From Musa acuminata AAA Group (Eukaryota; Streptophyta; Magnoliopsida; Zingiberales; Musaceae), in the NCBI RefSeq assembly GCF_036884655.1, contig NC_088348.1, forward strand, positions 23,177,501 through 23,241,500: a DNA stretch of 64,000 nt, written 5' to 3'. Under the pieces are notes generated by a model. The model saw only the letters and a program-made list of their open reading frames with translations, had not been told where the DNA came from and made no database searches. The translations under genes and the position numbers were made by a program. This document shows, one piece after another, positions 12,801-24,060 of the stretch (its first letter is position 1; each line of letters opens with the position of its first letter).

Positions 12801-13382
12801 CTATAAATTACCCAAAACTCAACATCATCATGCATAGTTTCAAAAAAAATAAATTTATTAGGCATGATATAATATTTCATAAGGCATTTTTAATCAAAAT
12901 TATTTTATTTATCATAAACATATAATTTTCATGATTATTTTCAAAAATACTAGAATGATAAGCATGATTTCATTTATTTTCAAAATATTCATCATGATAG
13001 GACATATAAGGCAAAGAAATAATTAAACATAAAGAATATTTATCAATCATGGTTTCATTGAGCGTAAGGTATTTTCAACCAAAATCATTTTGTTATTTGT
13101 TGTAGTCATGCATTTTTCTTTTTAGGTGAATCTATCTTTTCATACTTAGTTTTCCATACAAAAGCCATGCATCATCATTAAGCATGATATTAAACTTCTT
13201 AATATTTTCATTAAGACATCAGTCAAAATCAGAAATCATCAAGATACACATTTCTTTCTTCTTAAGAAAAACATACATATGATCATTAGATTTAAATCTA
13301 ACATTTTATTCCATTAACATAAAACATAAAATTTTCAAGAAAAATAATTATTTAAAAAAAATAAAATACATCATGGAAGACA
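9831..13382 (-). other. AT-rich non-coding internal region of A1
   Basis: About 3.5 kb with no long frame on either strand. Two notable parts: a PPT-like word followed by a stem-loop at 9977-10012 (ACTTCTCC ... GGAGAAGT), with a second PPT-like word at 10819; and 10080-10815, rich in variants of CAAG(A/T/C)TAGCA. The rest (10900-13380) is ATCAT/AAAATCA-rich and looks like decayed or slippage-derived filler. The decayed autonomous element at 55003-56378 has a similar but shorter AT-rich tail after pol. Confidence 0.55.
9977..10012. repeat. PPT-like stem-loop (copy in A1)
   Basis: Arms ACTTCTCC and GGAGAAGT are perfect, with an inner TTTTGT/ACAAAA pairing around a short CATCA loop. The same structure recurs in element A2 at 30326-30361, and in part at 31122-31154. 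Confidence 0.65.
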
Positions 13383-14291
13383 TCAAGTAATTTCAAAATA
13401 AATTAAGGGGGTTTCGATTATCTCATCATTGAATGCTGTTGAGGCGTAGTTTGCCACCTTGCCTTTCTTGATTTTCTCCTCGTCTTCGGAGGAGCTCAAT
13501 TCATCTAAATTTTTATTCTTCTTACGTTCAAAGCAAATAGTTCCATTCTTTTTGCTTTTTAATTTTTGTTTCATTTGTAGTTTAAGTTCACCGTCACTTG
13601 AGCTTATGCTCGAGTGGTCTTCAGGCGTTCTATGTCCCAAATCCTTCCTGTCCTTTGGAAGGTTGTTCTCGAGTTCCTTTTTTGTCACATTGTTCATTTC
13701 GTAGGTCATTAAAGACCCAATTAGTTCTTCGAGTGGAAATATTTTAAGGTCCTTGGCCTCTTGAATGGTCATAATTTTTTGATCCCAACTTTTTAGAAGG
13801 GATCTTAAGATTTTAGTTATTAGTTCAAAGTTAGAAAAACTTTTACCAAGAATTTTGAGTCCATTGATGACATCCGTGAAACGGGTGTACATGTCTCCGA
13901 TGGACTCACTTGGTTTCATTCGAAAAAGTTCATAAGAGTGCACAAGAATGTTAATTTTGGACTCTTTCACTCGGCTAGTGCCTTCATGAGTGACCTCAAG
14001 AGTTCTCCAAATATCAAAAGCCGAATCACAAATCGAAACGTGATTAAATTCATTTTTGTCAAGTGTACAATATAAGGCATTCATGGCCTTTGCGTTTAAA
14101 GCAAAAACTTTCTTCTCCGATGCATCCCATTCGCTAATCGGAAGAGAAGATTTTTGAAATCCATTTTCAACAATATTCCAAAGCTCGAGATTCAACGAAA
14201 GTAAGAAAACTCTCATTCGAGTTTTCCAATAAGTGTAGTCCGTTCCATTGAAAAAAGGAGGACGACCCTCTTGAAAGCCGTAAAGAGCCAT
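13383..14291 (-). CDS. retrotransposon Gag of A1 (302 aa, lacks zinc knuckle)
   Basis: An intact minus-strand frame of 302 codons starts 36 bp inside the primer site. It is a plant Copia Gag of the DUF4219/UBN2 type: an N-terminal FNGTDYTYWKTRMRVFL block, then NAKAMNALYCTLDKNEF, IWRTLEVTHEGTSRVKESK and MYTRFTDVINGLKILGKSF, and PLEELIGSLMTYEM near residue 190. Gag forms the cytoplasmic particle that packages element RNA. The usual CX2CX4HX4C knuckle is absent: only one cysteine remains in TICFERKK, followed directly by the acidic Ser-rich segment and a short tail ending in PLIYFEIT. The decayed relative at 60061-60360 still has the knuckle, so this looks like an internal deletion. The frame may still be expressed. 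Function is inferred from family only. Confidence 0.85.
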   Translation of the reverse strand: MALYGFQEGRPPFFNGTDYTYWKTRMRVFLLSLNLELWNIVENGFQKSSLPISEWDASEKKVFALNAKAMNALYCTLDKNEFNHVSICDSAFDIWRTLEVTHEGTSRVKESKINILVHSYELFRMKPSESIGDMYTRFTDVINGLKILGKSFSNFELITKILRSLLKSWDQKIMTIQEAKDLKIFPLEELIGSLMTYEMNNVTKKELENNLPKDRKDLGHRTPEDHSSISSSDGELKLQMKQKLKSKKNGTICFERKKNKNLDELSSSEDEEKIKKGKVANYASTAFNDEIIETPLIYFEIT

Positions 14292-14326
14292 TTCTATTTG
14301 GGTGTTAAACCAAAGTAGAAAACCAT

Positions 14327-14339
14327 GGCTCTAATACCA
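14327..14339 (-). other. tRNA-Met primer binding site of A1
   Basis: On the minus strand, TGGTATTAGAGCC lies 2-3 bases after the 5' LTR. This is the initiator-methionine primer site TGGTATCAGAGC(C) with one C-to-T change. Confidence 0.8.
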
Positions 14340-14341
14340 AT

Positions 14342-15974
14342 TGTTAGGATCGGAGTGGCACTAAGAGAGGCGGGGTGAATTAGTGTAGCGGATTAAAACT
14401 TGTAAGTTTAAAAATGAATTCGTAAATACGAGGAGATTTCGTTTCGATAGTAACTTGAGTAGATAAAAATCGAAAGCTAGCAGTAGTGTAAATAACAATT
14501 TTAGGAAAGTAAGAACTTACACATTCAAGGAACACACAAATTTAAAGTAGTTCGGTCAAAATGACCTACATCCACTTGCGAAGCCTTCTTCGAAGAGGCT
14601 CCCAACTTCCACTAGCAAATCACTTTGAAGGGGAAGGACAAATACCTCTCTTACAACCTTTTATAGTGGTTCACACTCTTATAAATTTTCAACGAGAAAG
14701 AAGGAGGTGAACACTCAAGCAATTGAAAACAAGACTTGCTAAAGGCTTTGCTAATGCTTTTATCTCAATCTATTGCTTCTCAAAAGGTTGTATTCTCTAC
14801 TAAGAATTGAGGGGTATTTATAGGCCCCAAGAGGATTTAAATTTGGGCTCCAAATTTTGAATTCTCTTGGGTTCCCAATGCTAGCGATGCCACCACCTGT
14901 CAGTGTCTGACACTGACAGTGTACTGGCGATACCACCGCCTATCAGTGTCTGACACTGACAGTGTACTGGCGGTGCCACCGCCTGTCAATGTCTGACACT
15001 GATAGTGTACTGGCATTGCCATTGCCCAGTCCGACGGTGCCACTGCCAGACCTCTCGGGTACTGGGTGGTGCCACCGCCCAGTCCTGTGGTACCACCGCC
15101 CGATCCTTGGGTTTTGGGCGGTGCCACCGCCCGGTCCTACGGGTCACTAGATAAGCTTCAAATCTAGCCCAAATTAGGTAATATCGGGCCCAATTGGCCC
15201 CTAACCAAGATATAAATTATCCCTTAATCCTAACCATAATTACATGCAAACTACATAATTGAAAACATAGTCCTAAGCAAGTTTTCAACCGGCAAACGTC
15301 GAGTCTCCTTCCGGCGAGCTTTCCGGTGATCTTCCAGCGAACTTCTGATACACCCTTGGATTTCTTTCATTGGACTCCCGATCTTGGGGCGAGTTCAGCG
15401 AGTAGCCGAGCCTTCTCAGTGATCTCCGCGAACCTCCGATGATCTCTTCGGTGGACTTCCGAAAACTCCGACAAGTCCCCGATTTCTTCTCGGTTAGTTC
15501 TGGCAGCATCTCCGACGAATCTTCGGACTCTCGAACACCCATCAAACTTGACTCCGGTAGACTTGCTTTATGTCTTCAAGCTATCGTAATTAATCTTGCA
15601 CATGTAAAACAAAAGTTTGATCTAGACAATTACTCCTAAGCAATTAATAAAGTTATCCGGCATGTCATTGGTCCCTCGATGCTTCGTCCGATTCTTTGGC
15701 ACATCGTCCTCTCTTGCGACTTATTGTCTAATCGGCTAGTTGACTCCGCAACTCCGATATCCTTGGCGCAATACCCGCTCTTCTTGGCCCGAAGCCTTCT
15801 GTCGATACGTCGACCGATCCACCGGCCCGACGTCCAATCTTCTGACATGTTCCTCCGACACAACATGATTTTCCTACTATAATTATCTCATCCTGATCGA
15901 AGCATCCTGCGTCACGTAGATTAAAGCATAAACACATATTAATTGGTTTCATCATCAAAATCCTAGATTCAACA
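14342..15974 (-). repeat. 5' LTR of A1
   Basis: A 1633-bp repeat of the 3' LTR. It carries a TATA motif at about 14812-14824 (minus strand CTATAAATACCCC), with the U3 palindromic array at 14882-15140. In that array the word CTGTCAGTGTC, one base, then GACACTGACAG, is repeated. Several substitutions and a small deletion separate it from 8151-9816, so the insertion is not very recent. Confidence 0.85.
14882..15140. repeat. U3 palindromic array of A1
   Basis: GC-rich alternation of GGCGGTGCCACCGCC-type palindromes and the inverted repeat CTGTCAGTGTC / GACACTGACAG, three times in tandem between about 14896 and 15005. It ends about 60 bp from the TATA motif. The 3' LTR has the diverged counterpart at 8711-8945. 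Confidence 0.75.
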
Positions 15975-16875
15975 AAAACCATATGGGCTTGATAGCACTA
16001 TGCCTAGTATACAGTCTTTGAGATATTAGATAAATGAGGGACTATAGGTACATGGTAACTAATGACATATAGGTCTAAAGGATTAGATTCCCCTGTATCA
16101 TTTGGGGGCTATGGCATAATGGACTAGTACGTTTGTAGTCGATAAGTCTAGTGAATTATTATGGAGATAATAATTCATTGAGCCAAAAGGAGTTCTAATA
16201 TATATGACTCACAGCCAGCTAAATATTGGGCCTAGAGGATCACACACATATGGTAAGCATTGTAATGAGGAGAGGTTCGAATATAAAATATTTGTTAGAA
16301 CCCTTATCTTATTGGATATACAATAAGCCCCTAAATTATTGGATCCTATAAATGAGATCCAATAAGAGTTAGTGAGAAATTATTGAGTAGAGATCTACTA
16401 ATCCAAGAGGCTTGGGTAGTTGAATGGTGATTCAATACCCAATAAGGCAGGATCCATTAGGATTAAATTGATAGATGACTTCTATAAATATGAGGGAACC
16501 AAAGGGCCATAGGCTAGGCCTTTTTGGCTGTCACCTCCTATTCTCCTCTCCCTTTCTCCTCCTTGGCAAACATCCCCTATTTGGGGCATGTGGAGATTTG
16601 GGTAGTGATTTGAGAAGTGTCTTCGCAGCTCCTGTCGTGTGGATCACCGCTAAAGATGAGGATAGTTAACCTCCTTCATCCTCTCTCACAGATCTGTAGG
16701 ATTTCAAGGATATACGATCTCCCTAGGTAACACAACTATCTCATACGTGGTTTTCATTTTCACGGGTTTTTCCATACCAATCTTCGCATGACGATGATAC
16801 CTTTTTATGAAAATCTGGGATTTTTCTTTTTATTCCTCCGCTATGTGTGTGATGTTGCCCCTAGATTTCCCTACA
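15975..16875 (+). mobile_element. LTR of family B, second part
   Basis: This continues the LTR interrupted at 8150. It begins with the duplicated AAAAC, then CATATGGGCTTGATAGCAC, which matches 19165 onward. It ends CCCTACA at 16875, next to a degraded tRNA-Met primer site (TAGTATTAGAGCTAGG) at 16877-16892. Confidence 0.75.
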
Positions 16876-18430
16876 GTAGTATTAGAGCTAGGTTGTTCAT
16901 GCGGAAATTGAATCTTAAATTGTGTGTGTTGTGTTTTAGAAAGGCTTTTAGACGTAAAAATCATTGACACAAAGGCGAGAAAGGGTAGTAACTATTGCTG
17001 CCCTTGTTGCCCTTGCGGTATGGCCAAAGGCTGCTTGCAGCCTTGGCCATCTGAGAAAGGGCAGCAATAATGGCGATGCTTGCGGGTGAGTTGCCCACAC
17101 CGATGCTCGCCCGTAGGTGTGGTGTCGCCCGCAGGGGCACACCTACGAGGGCAACGTCGCCCACGGGCAGAGAAGCGAATTAGGTTTTTGGACAAAATAG
17201 TTTTGCCCTTCTGAATTTTAGAAATTTTGAGGTCTATCCTTTCTATCTAAATTACCTAAATACCCTTCATAATTCAGAAAATTCCCTATATATCTCAAAT
17301 TTTTAAAAAATATTATTAGTTAATTAAAAAGTTTAATTAACTATTATTATTTATCTAGTAGTCCTATAATGTGATATGTACATGTGATTTATGATGTGGA
17401 CAGATGATAATGGACCATGTGATGCAATATATGTATGTGATGTGATTATTATTATTATTATTATTATTAAAGGCCTACAAGTCTATTTTTTTCAATTATT
17501 GTCAGGCCTGCGTGCTTGTGATTATGTTATAATTACATGAGGAGGCACAACAGGAGCGTGGAGGCGATAGTGGGACCCATGAGGCTAAGATGGACGATCG
17601 CGATGCATGGAGATTCGTCAAGATGTTGATGAAACTGACAAGAACGAGATGGATGATCATAGGGCATGAAGATGTGTCGATGTACATATAGATCGTGATG
17701 TGAGTGATTGGGCCCACTAGCTCAGGCTTGATCACATTAGGCTATGGTCCATGATCACTAAATATGTATATGTATGACACGTTATAGGAGATCGAATCAA
17801 AATTCTCTCTCTCGATAACATTAAGTCAATAAACGTAAGGCAATTAGATTGACTCACGTGGCCTTCCATAGTTATAGGGAGAAATTGATTCTCGATGTAG
17901 GTTGAGTTGGTTGAGTCCCTCGAGGCTCACCTATATCACGATTTGATATCTTGCTTACAACATAGAGATGTCACCGGTGACTTGAGGACGTGGTATACTT
18001 GGTCGAGTCCCTCGAGGGCATCATCGAATTAGACTCATCTTGTAACGACGGTGATGACTTAACCGAACCTTATGGTTAGTCGAGTCCCTTGAGGCCATGG
18101 TGGTTTGGAGGCCGAACAGGAGGAGAATCATAAGGAGTTATGATCAGCAAAAGTTATCTACCTTTTTGGGCTTAGTGTGATTGGTTGAGTCTCTCGAGAT
18201 TGCACTAAGACGTCGATTGGATCCCGATCCCCACTAGAAGTCTACCGGAGACTTCCGTTTCACGTACTGAGAGTGTCACATGACTCGCTAGAAAAATAGT
18301 GGGAGCACGTCAAGATAGAAGTTCATATATTGATTATTATTATTTTTATAAAATCTACATATTATTTATTTATGCTACATCTCCTGTTTGTTAGAAACAT
18401 GTCGTTTTCAAATCCCTTATGTGGCATACT
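16876..18430 (+). mobile_element. internal region of family B (non-coding)
   Basis: 1.55 kb between two direct LTRs, starting with the degraded primer site. It has no frame longer than about 80 codons and no gag or pol similarity that I can see. It contains a GC-rich island at about 16995-17165 built of GGGCA/GCCC words, ATT repeats at 17446-17470, and repeated GTTGAGTCCCTCGAGG words (17905-18200). It is either a non-autonomous element's interior or the leftover of a deletion. A diverged inverted copy of its start lies at 25276-25675. Confidence 0.55.
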
Positions 18431-20025
18431 TGATGTTACTAATCATAGGTGCCCTGCAAGCCAATCACGTGAGTGATGACATGTGTGACTTGACATAGTC
18501 TTTTTTCTTATTATTATTATTTGGTATTTTATCACTTTATAATACATGTTGCTTGAATATATTGTGATATCCATGAATCTATAAAATGAGAATCGGATCG
18601 TGGTGTGATCACAATAATGAGATCGATTCGCTTTTAAACACAAATCATAAATAATCTCGGTTATAGGTTACTCGAGAGGGATATTGAGATAACCGGACAG
18701 ACTAATGTATTGTATACCTATTCATATGATGGATGTAGCTGGTTTTATAGCAGCTCGTGTGGGGATACTAGGGATACAATATAGGTGCTTATTGGAGAAT
18801 GAGTTCACTGATTGATCTACTTATGGAATGTTGGATGATTGATGATATTTTATTGTCAGACAACGATTCTATAGTCCTAGTGGTGTATCTGATCCTTAGA
18901 CTTGAGACATCAATAATGTCTTGTATGAGTACTCCACTCTTTGATACCGGACTTGTACGAGGGCTAACACAGCCGATCATCAAGAGTGGTAGCCAACCTT
19001 ACGAGGGCTATTGAGTGTTAATAGAGGATTATCCACTATCAGTGTCATGAGAGGAATATCTCATGTATTCTTGCTCAGATAAATCTCTAGCCATGATCAT
19101 TCGGATTGAGAGAGAAAGAGTTCTCTGGAAGAATCCGATTATAGCGAGACTTGAGTGGAAACCGTATGGGTCTAACAGCACCATGCCCGATATACGATCT
19201 CTGGGATATTAGATAGATGAGGGACTATAGGTATACGGTAACTGAAGACAGACATATCCAATGGATTGGATTCTCCTGTATCATTTGGGGACTGCTGTGT
19301 AGTGGCTTAGTACGTCCGTAGTCGATGAGTCGAGTGAATTATTATAGAAATAATAATTCACTGAGCCAGAAGGAATTCTGACAGGTATGACTTACAACCA
19401 GCTCAATATTGGGCCTAGAGGGTCACACACATATGGTAGGCATTACGATGAGTAGAGGTTCGGATATGAGATATCCGTTAGAGCCTCTATCTTATTGGAT
19501 ATCCAATAAGCCCCTGAATTATTGAATCCTATGGATGAGATCTAATAAGAGCCAATGAGAGATTATTAGATAGAGATCCACTAATCTAAGAGGTTTGGGT
19601 AGTTGAATGAAGATCCAATACCCAATAGGGCAGGATCCATTAGGGTTAAGTTGACAAGAAACCTCTATAAATAAGAGGGAACCAATGGTTCATAGGCTAG
19701 AGCCTTTTGGGGTTACCTCTCCTATTCTCCTCCTCAAATAGCAGGCTTGGAGTTTTGAGGAGCATCGTCGCAGCCCTATTGTGTGGATCACCGCTAGAGA
19801 GGAGGACACTTGACCTCCTTCACCTTCTCTTAGAGATCTATAGGGATTCAAAGATATACGATCTCCTTAGGTAACACAATCTTTCATATACGCAGTTTTA
19901 AGTTTCGTAAATTTTACACACCAATCTTCGCACGACGACGAACACATCTTTTGGGAAACTTAGGATTTTATTTTTAATGTTCTTCCGTTGTGCATATGAT
20001 GTCGCCCCCCTAGATTTCCCAATAG
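18431..20025 (+). repeat. family B LTR, second copy
   Basis: An uninterrupted 1.6-kb copy of the LTR split over 7321-8150 and 15975-16875. It ends CCCAATA at about 20025; the consensus end, judged from the copy at 25676, is CCCAACA. No primer site follows it. The next bases already belong to the middle of a Copia gag, so the element to its right is truncated or recombined at this LTR. Confidence 0.75.
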
Positions 20026-20924
20026 ATGTCAACCGCCTCACTAGTCCAAATTATACGGATTAGCTCCACAACCAAGAATCATTCTCATAGCAGAGAAAAA
20101 TTGTGTACGTCATTGATATAGTAATGCCTATGCCCAAGGAAGGGGCAAGTGAGGATGAGATCGCTTGCTACGTGAAGTACATAAATGACTCCATTCTTAC
20201 TCAATGTTATATCTTGGGCTCCATGACTCCTAAATTATAGAGAGCGCGTGAAAAGTGGAAGCCAGATTCATTCTCCTACATGTCTGCAAATTTTTTGAGG
20301 AATAGGAAATGACTCAATGATATGAGATATCCAAGAGTCTCTTCCGCACTAGGATGATTGAGGGGACACCAGTTCAGAATCATATCCTAAATATGATTGA
20401 GTGTATAGAGAAACTCATAGGCCCAAGAATTGTCCTAGAGGATAACTTATGTATAAGTCTTATGCTTTAGTCTATACTAGATTCCTTTTGATAGTTGATC
20501 ATAAATTTTAATATGAACAAACTTGTGGTGACTCTCCCTGAGCTCCTCAATATGTTGAGGGAGATTGAGAGCACCATCAAGAAAGAGAAGTTTATTCTCT
20601 ATGATGAGACCAGAAAGAAATGGAAGGCAAAGAAGTCCCTTAAGAAGGGTAAGGGCAAGGACAAACAGGGTAAGGCAAAGGTTACCAAGAATGACACAAA
20701 TGGACATTGGAAGAGAAACTACAAAGAATACCTTACAAAAAAAGCGAAATAGAAGCTTGGAGAAGCTTCAGGTATATTCATGATCAATCTCCAATTGTTA
20801 GATTTTTGTGATAATGCATGAGTATTGGATAGTGATGGTGCTTATCATATTTGTAATTCATTGTAGATTCTAACAAAGCCTAGGAGATTGACAAGAGGCG
20901 AGATAGATCTCAAGATGGGCAATG
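20026..20924 (+). pseudogene. broken Copia gag and protease start
   Basis: Plus-strand fragments translate to typical Copia Gag blocks: YVKYINDSILTQCYILGSMT near 20175, then [13 protein letters not shown] at about 20530, a Lys-rich stretch at 20610-20690, and at 20825-20915 the protease-like VLDSDGAYHICNS followed by RGEIDLKMGN. Stops and frameshifts break the frame, the N-terminal part and the primer site are missing, and no zinc knuckle survives. A solo LTR (20925-24727) splits the frame right after MGN, and the protein resumes at 24728. Confidence 0.75.
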
Positions 20925-21094
20925 TGTAATATCCCTCACTTTTAAAAATTTATTAATAAAGATTTATATGTAAATTGGAGGACCTATATGTAAATATAGA
21001 AACTTCGAGGACTAAACTGTTAAGTTGCAAAAAGAAAAAAAAAAGAAAACCAAAAATTTCGGTTTTATCCCACCGCCTCCCACACTCTTTGTTA

Positions 21095-22550
21095 AACAGA
21101 GAGAGGAGCGGTGGGGCGTGGGGAGAAGAAGAGAGGAAGAAGAGGGAGAAGAGAAGAAGAAGAGAGGAGGATAGCTGCGGCAAGGCTGCAGCGAGGAGGT
21201 GTGTGGCGTTGGGGAGGAAAAGGGAAGAGGGGAAGAAGAGAAGGAGAAGAAGAGGGAAGAGGGAGAGGAGCGAGAGGTGGCAGCAGCACCTCTGTTTCCT
21301 GCAGGTGGAAATAGAGGAGAGGTGTGGGGCGTTCGAAAAGGAGAATAAGAAGAAGAGGAAGAGAAGAAGAAGAGGTTGTGATACCTCTGTTTCCTGAGGA
21401 GAGGGTGTGTGTGACGCCGGGGAGGAGGAGGGAAGAAGAAGAGGAGAAGAAGAGAAGGGAAAGGAGGAGCTGCGGCTGCGGCGGTGGCAACTGCAGCTGG
21501 AAGAGAAGGAGAGGAAGAGAAGGTGAGGAAGAAGAGAAGAAGAAGAAAGGAAGGAGAAGGAAGAAGGAGAAGAAGAGGGAAAAGAGAGGGAAGAGGGAGA
21601 GGAGCGAGAGGTGGCTGCAGCTAGGGTTGCAGCACCTCTGTTTCCTGCAGGTGGAAACAGAGGAGAGGTGTGGGGCGTTCGAAGAGGAGAAGAAGAAGAA
21701 GAGGAAGCAGGAGAAGAGGTTGTGATACCTCTGTTTCCTGCAGAGGAAACAGAGGAGAGGGTGTGTGTGACGCCGGGGAGGAGGAGGGAAGAAGAAGAGG
21801 AGGAGAAGAAGAGAAGGGAAAGGAGGAGCTGCGGCTGCGGCGGTGGCAGTTGCAGCTGGAAGAGAAGGAGAGGAAGAGAAGGTGAGGAAGAAGAGAAGAA
21901 GAAGAAAGGAAGGAGAAGGAAGAGGAGAAGGGAAAGAAGCAGCTGTGGCTGCGGCTGTGGCAGCTGCAGCTGTGGCAGGGAAAGAGGAAGAGGAAGGAAG
22001 AAGGGAAGGAGAGGAAGAAGAGAAGGGGAAGAAGGGGCTGCGGCTGCGGCGATGGCAGCTGCAGCTGGAAGAGAAGAAGGAGAGGAAGATGAGCAGGGGA
22101 GGAAGAAGAGGTTGCGGCCGTGGCTGCGGCCGCGACTGCAGCAGTTGCAGCTGGGAAAGAAGAGAAGGAAAGGAAGAAGAAGAGAAAGGGAAGGAGAGGA
22201 AGAAGAGAGGAAGAGGAGAAGGGGTGGCAGCTGCAGCTGGAAGAGAAGGAGAGGAAATAGAGGAGGGGAGGAAGAAGAGGCTGCGGTTGTGGTGGCTGCG
22301 GCCATGGCTGCGACTGCGACTGCGGCAGTTGCAGCTGGGAAAGAAAAGAAAGGAAAGGGGGAAAAAAGATGCTGCGGACGGGATTGCGGGCGCAGCGGCA
22401 GCGACTGCTTATGCAGCAGCTGTGTCTTCGAAAGAAGGGGAGGAAGAAGGCAGTGCGGTGGAAGGGCCTGCGACTATGGCAACGACAGCGACGGTGGTTG
22501 TGGCAGTTGCGTTTGGGAAAAGAAAAAAAGAATGAGAGTAAGAGAGAGCA
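21095..22550. repeat. purine-rich (GA/GGAGAA) tract with internal duplications
   Basis: About 1.4 kb in which the plus strand is overwhelmingly A and G, interrupted by GCTGCGGCTGCGGC and CAGCTGCAGCTG blocks. Large imperfect duplications are obvious: the block around CCTCTGTTTCCTGCAGGTGGAAA at 21290 recurs at 21635, and TGTGTGTGACGCCGGGGAGG at 21405 recurs at 21760. All six frames stay open for hundreds of codons because stops are rare in such sequence. Confidence 0.85.
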
Positions 22551-23789
22551 GGTGACTATGTCTCTATGTTCTGCATGAGCTGCAGTTGTGGAGGAAAAAG
22601 AGAAGACATATGTAGAACACGGAACAGGGAGAGGACACGGAGGAAAAGTAGAAAGATTTGGACTGACACCTTCTTTGGATCTTCGGATCAAAATCTTTGA
22701 AAGGCAAGTTTCCCGATCGTTCTCCTGTAATTGTTCTAATTTTTCTTATTGCAAGTATTATGATCTTCCTCGTGCAAGTGTTCTTATCTTTCCTATTGCA
22801 TTTCCTTTTGCAAGTGTTCCGATCCTTCCTATTACAAGCTTTCAATTCTTTCCTATTGCAAGTGTCCTGATCTTTCGTTACTGTAATTTTATCTCTACAT
22901 TTGCTTTGATTATGAGGAACTTTGAATTGTTCTAGCCTTGCATTTGATATATCTCCTATTTAGACGTAACGATTCGAATCTGTGCAACGTCTGAGATTCT
23001 GACCTTTTGATACTGAACTGCCTATAAGTCCTGTTGAAAACTTGATTTATTCAAATCTTATTACATTGGAAACTTCGATTCATATGAGACTTGTTTTATC
23101 TGAAAATAGATTGAAATATCTTTCCATAATATATTTCTGAGTAAATTGTAGCACGATTGATAGTTTGAATCATTTGTTCAATGTGCCTCTTGAATTATGC
23201 CAGAAATCGAGCTTTGGTCGATTTTGCATATTCTGGTTTCATTCCGTTGGAAATTGATATCCTTTGACTTGCTTATTCAATTGAGCTTTATATTATATTA
23301 CTGCTTTGAATTCTTCTATGCTCTTGTCCTACATGTATTTGGATACCAAAATATGTTATGTAAACTTCATGTTTGTATCGTAATGTTTCATATAGACACA
23401 TGCATTCCGTTGTTCCGCATGTGTTTCCAATATGTTCCAATTTATTGTTCACAATACCTTTTTGTACTCTGGTGTTTATGGGATTATTTGGACCTTTGCC
23501 AGAAATGGTAAAGGGTATGTGCTTAGAGCCCGCGATGCTCTAGATTATGTTTGGTGGTCATTCAGAAATGGATGGACCATATTATGTTTGGAATCCCACT
23601 TCACAATCTATCTGTTTGATATGAAATTCAGAGCCGACCTAGCACTTGGGCAGGGTGAGAGGGCTCGAGTAGGAAAGGGCTACCCGTGGATGGAGTCGAG
23701 AACTCATCACGGCATGGAGCCACCACTGAGTTAAACCTCACATGCACTATGCTAGGGTACGACGTCTGAGCTTCTGTTTCGTATTTTGT

Positions 23790-24060
23790 ATTGATATGCT
23801 CCAAAATGTTTCCTATGCCATTGATATACTTCAAAATGCTTCACATACCATTGGTATGTTCCGAAATGTTCCATTTGTCATTGATATGCTCCGGAACATC
23901 TCGTACGCTATTGATATGCTCTAATTACTCTATGCTCCATTTGTTATGAACTGATATGTTCTGAAATGTCCTATTTGCCATTGATATGCTCCGGAACATC
24001 TCGTACGTTATTGATATGCTCCAATTACTCTATGCTCCATTTGTTATGAACCAAATATGT
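23790..24060. repeat. minisatellite (about 35-bp words within a 110-bp higher-order repeat)
   Basis: The word TTGATATGCTCC(A/G)AAATGTT(C/T)C recurs about eight times. A longer unit containing CGGAACATCTCGTACG and TTACTCTATGCTCCATTTGT is repeated twice, near 23890 and 23990. It lies inside the solo LTR. Confidence 0.75.

Larger units (their letters stand above)
8151..15974 (-). mobile_element. gag-only LTR retrotransposon A1 (SIRE/Copia-like, non-autonomous)
   Basis: A complete minus-strand element of 7824 bp. The 3' LTR is 8151-9816 and the 5' LTR is 14342-15974, each with TG...CA ends (TGTTAGGATC... / ...GATTCAACA on the plus strand). A 5-bp target duplication AAAAC flanks it at 8146-8150 and 15975-15979. 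The sequence outside the duplication rejoins the family B LTR precisely; compare the empty site near 19155. The polypurine tract is at 9817-9830 and the primer site at 14327-14339. The internal region contains only a gag frame (13383-14291) and a long AT-rich stretch. No protease, integrase or reverse transcriptase frame is visible on either strand. Such elements must borrow pol from an autonomous partner (inference). Confidence 0.88.

Noticed and set aside
20953..22691. Very long open frames on both strands (up to 450 codons) of Ser/Pro/Leu or Glu/Lys/Arg/Ala composition
   Set aside because: They overlap on both strands in a purine-rich, duplicated tract where stops are rare, lie inside a solo LTR, and show no domain or codon structure. 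They are compositional artefacts.
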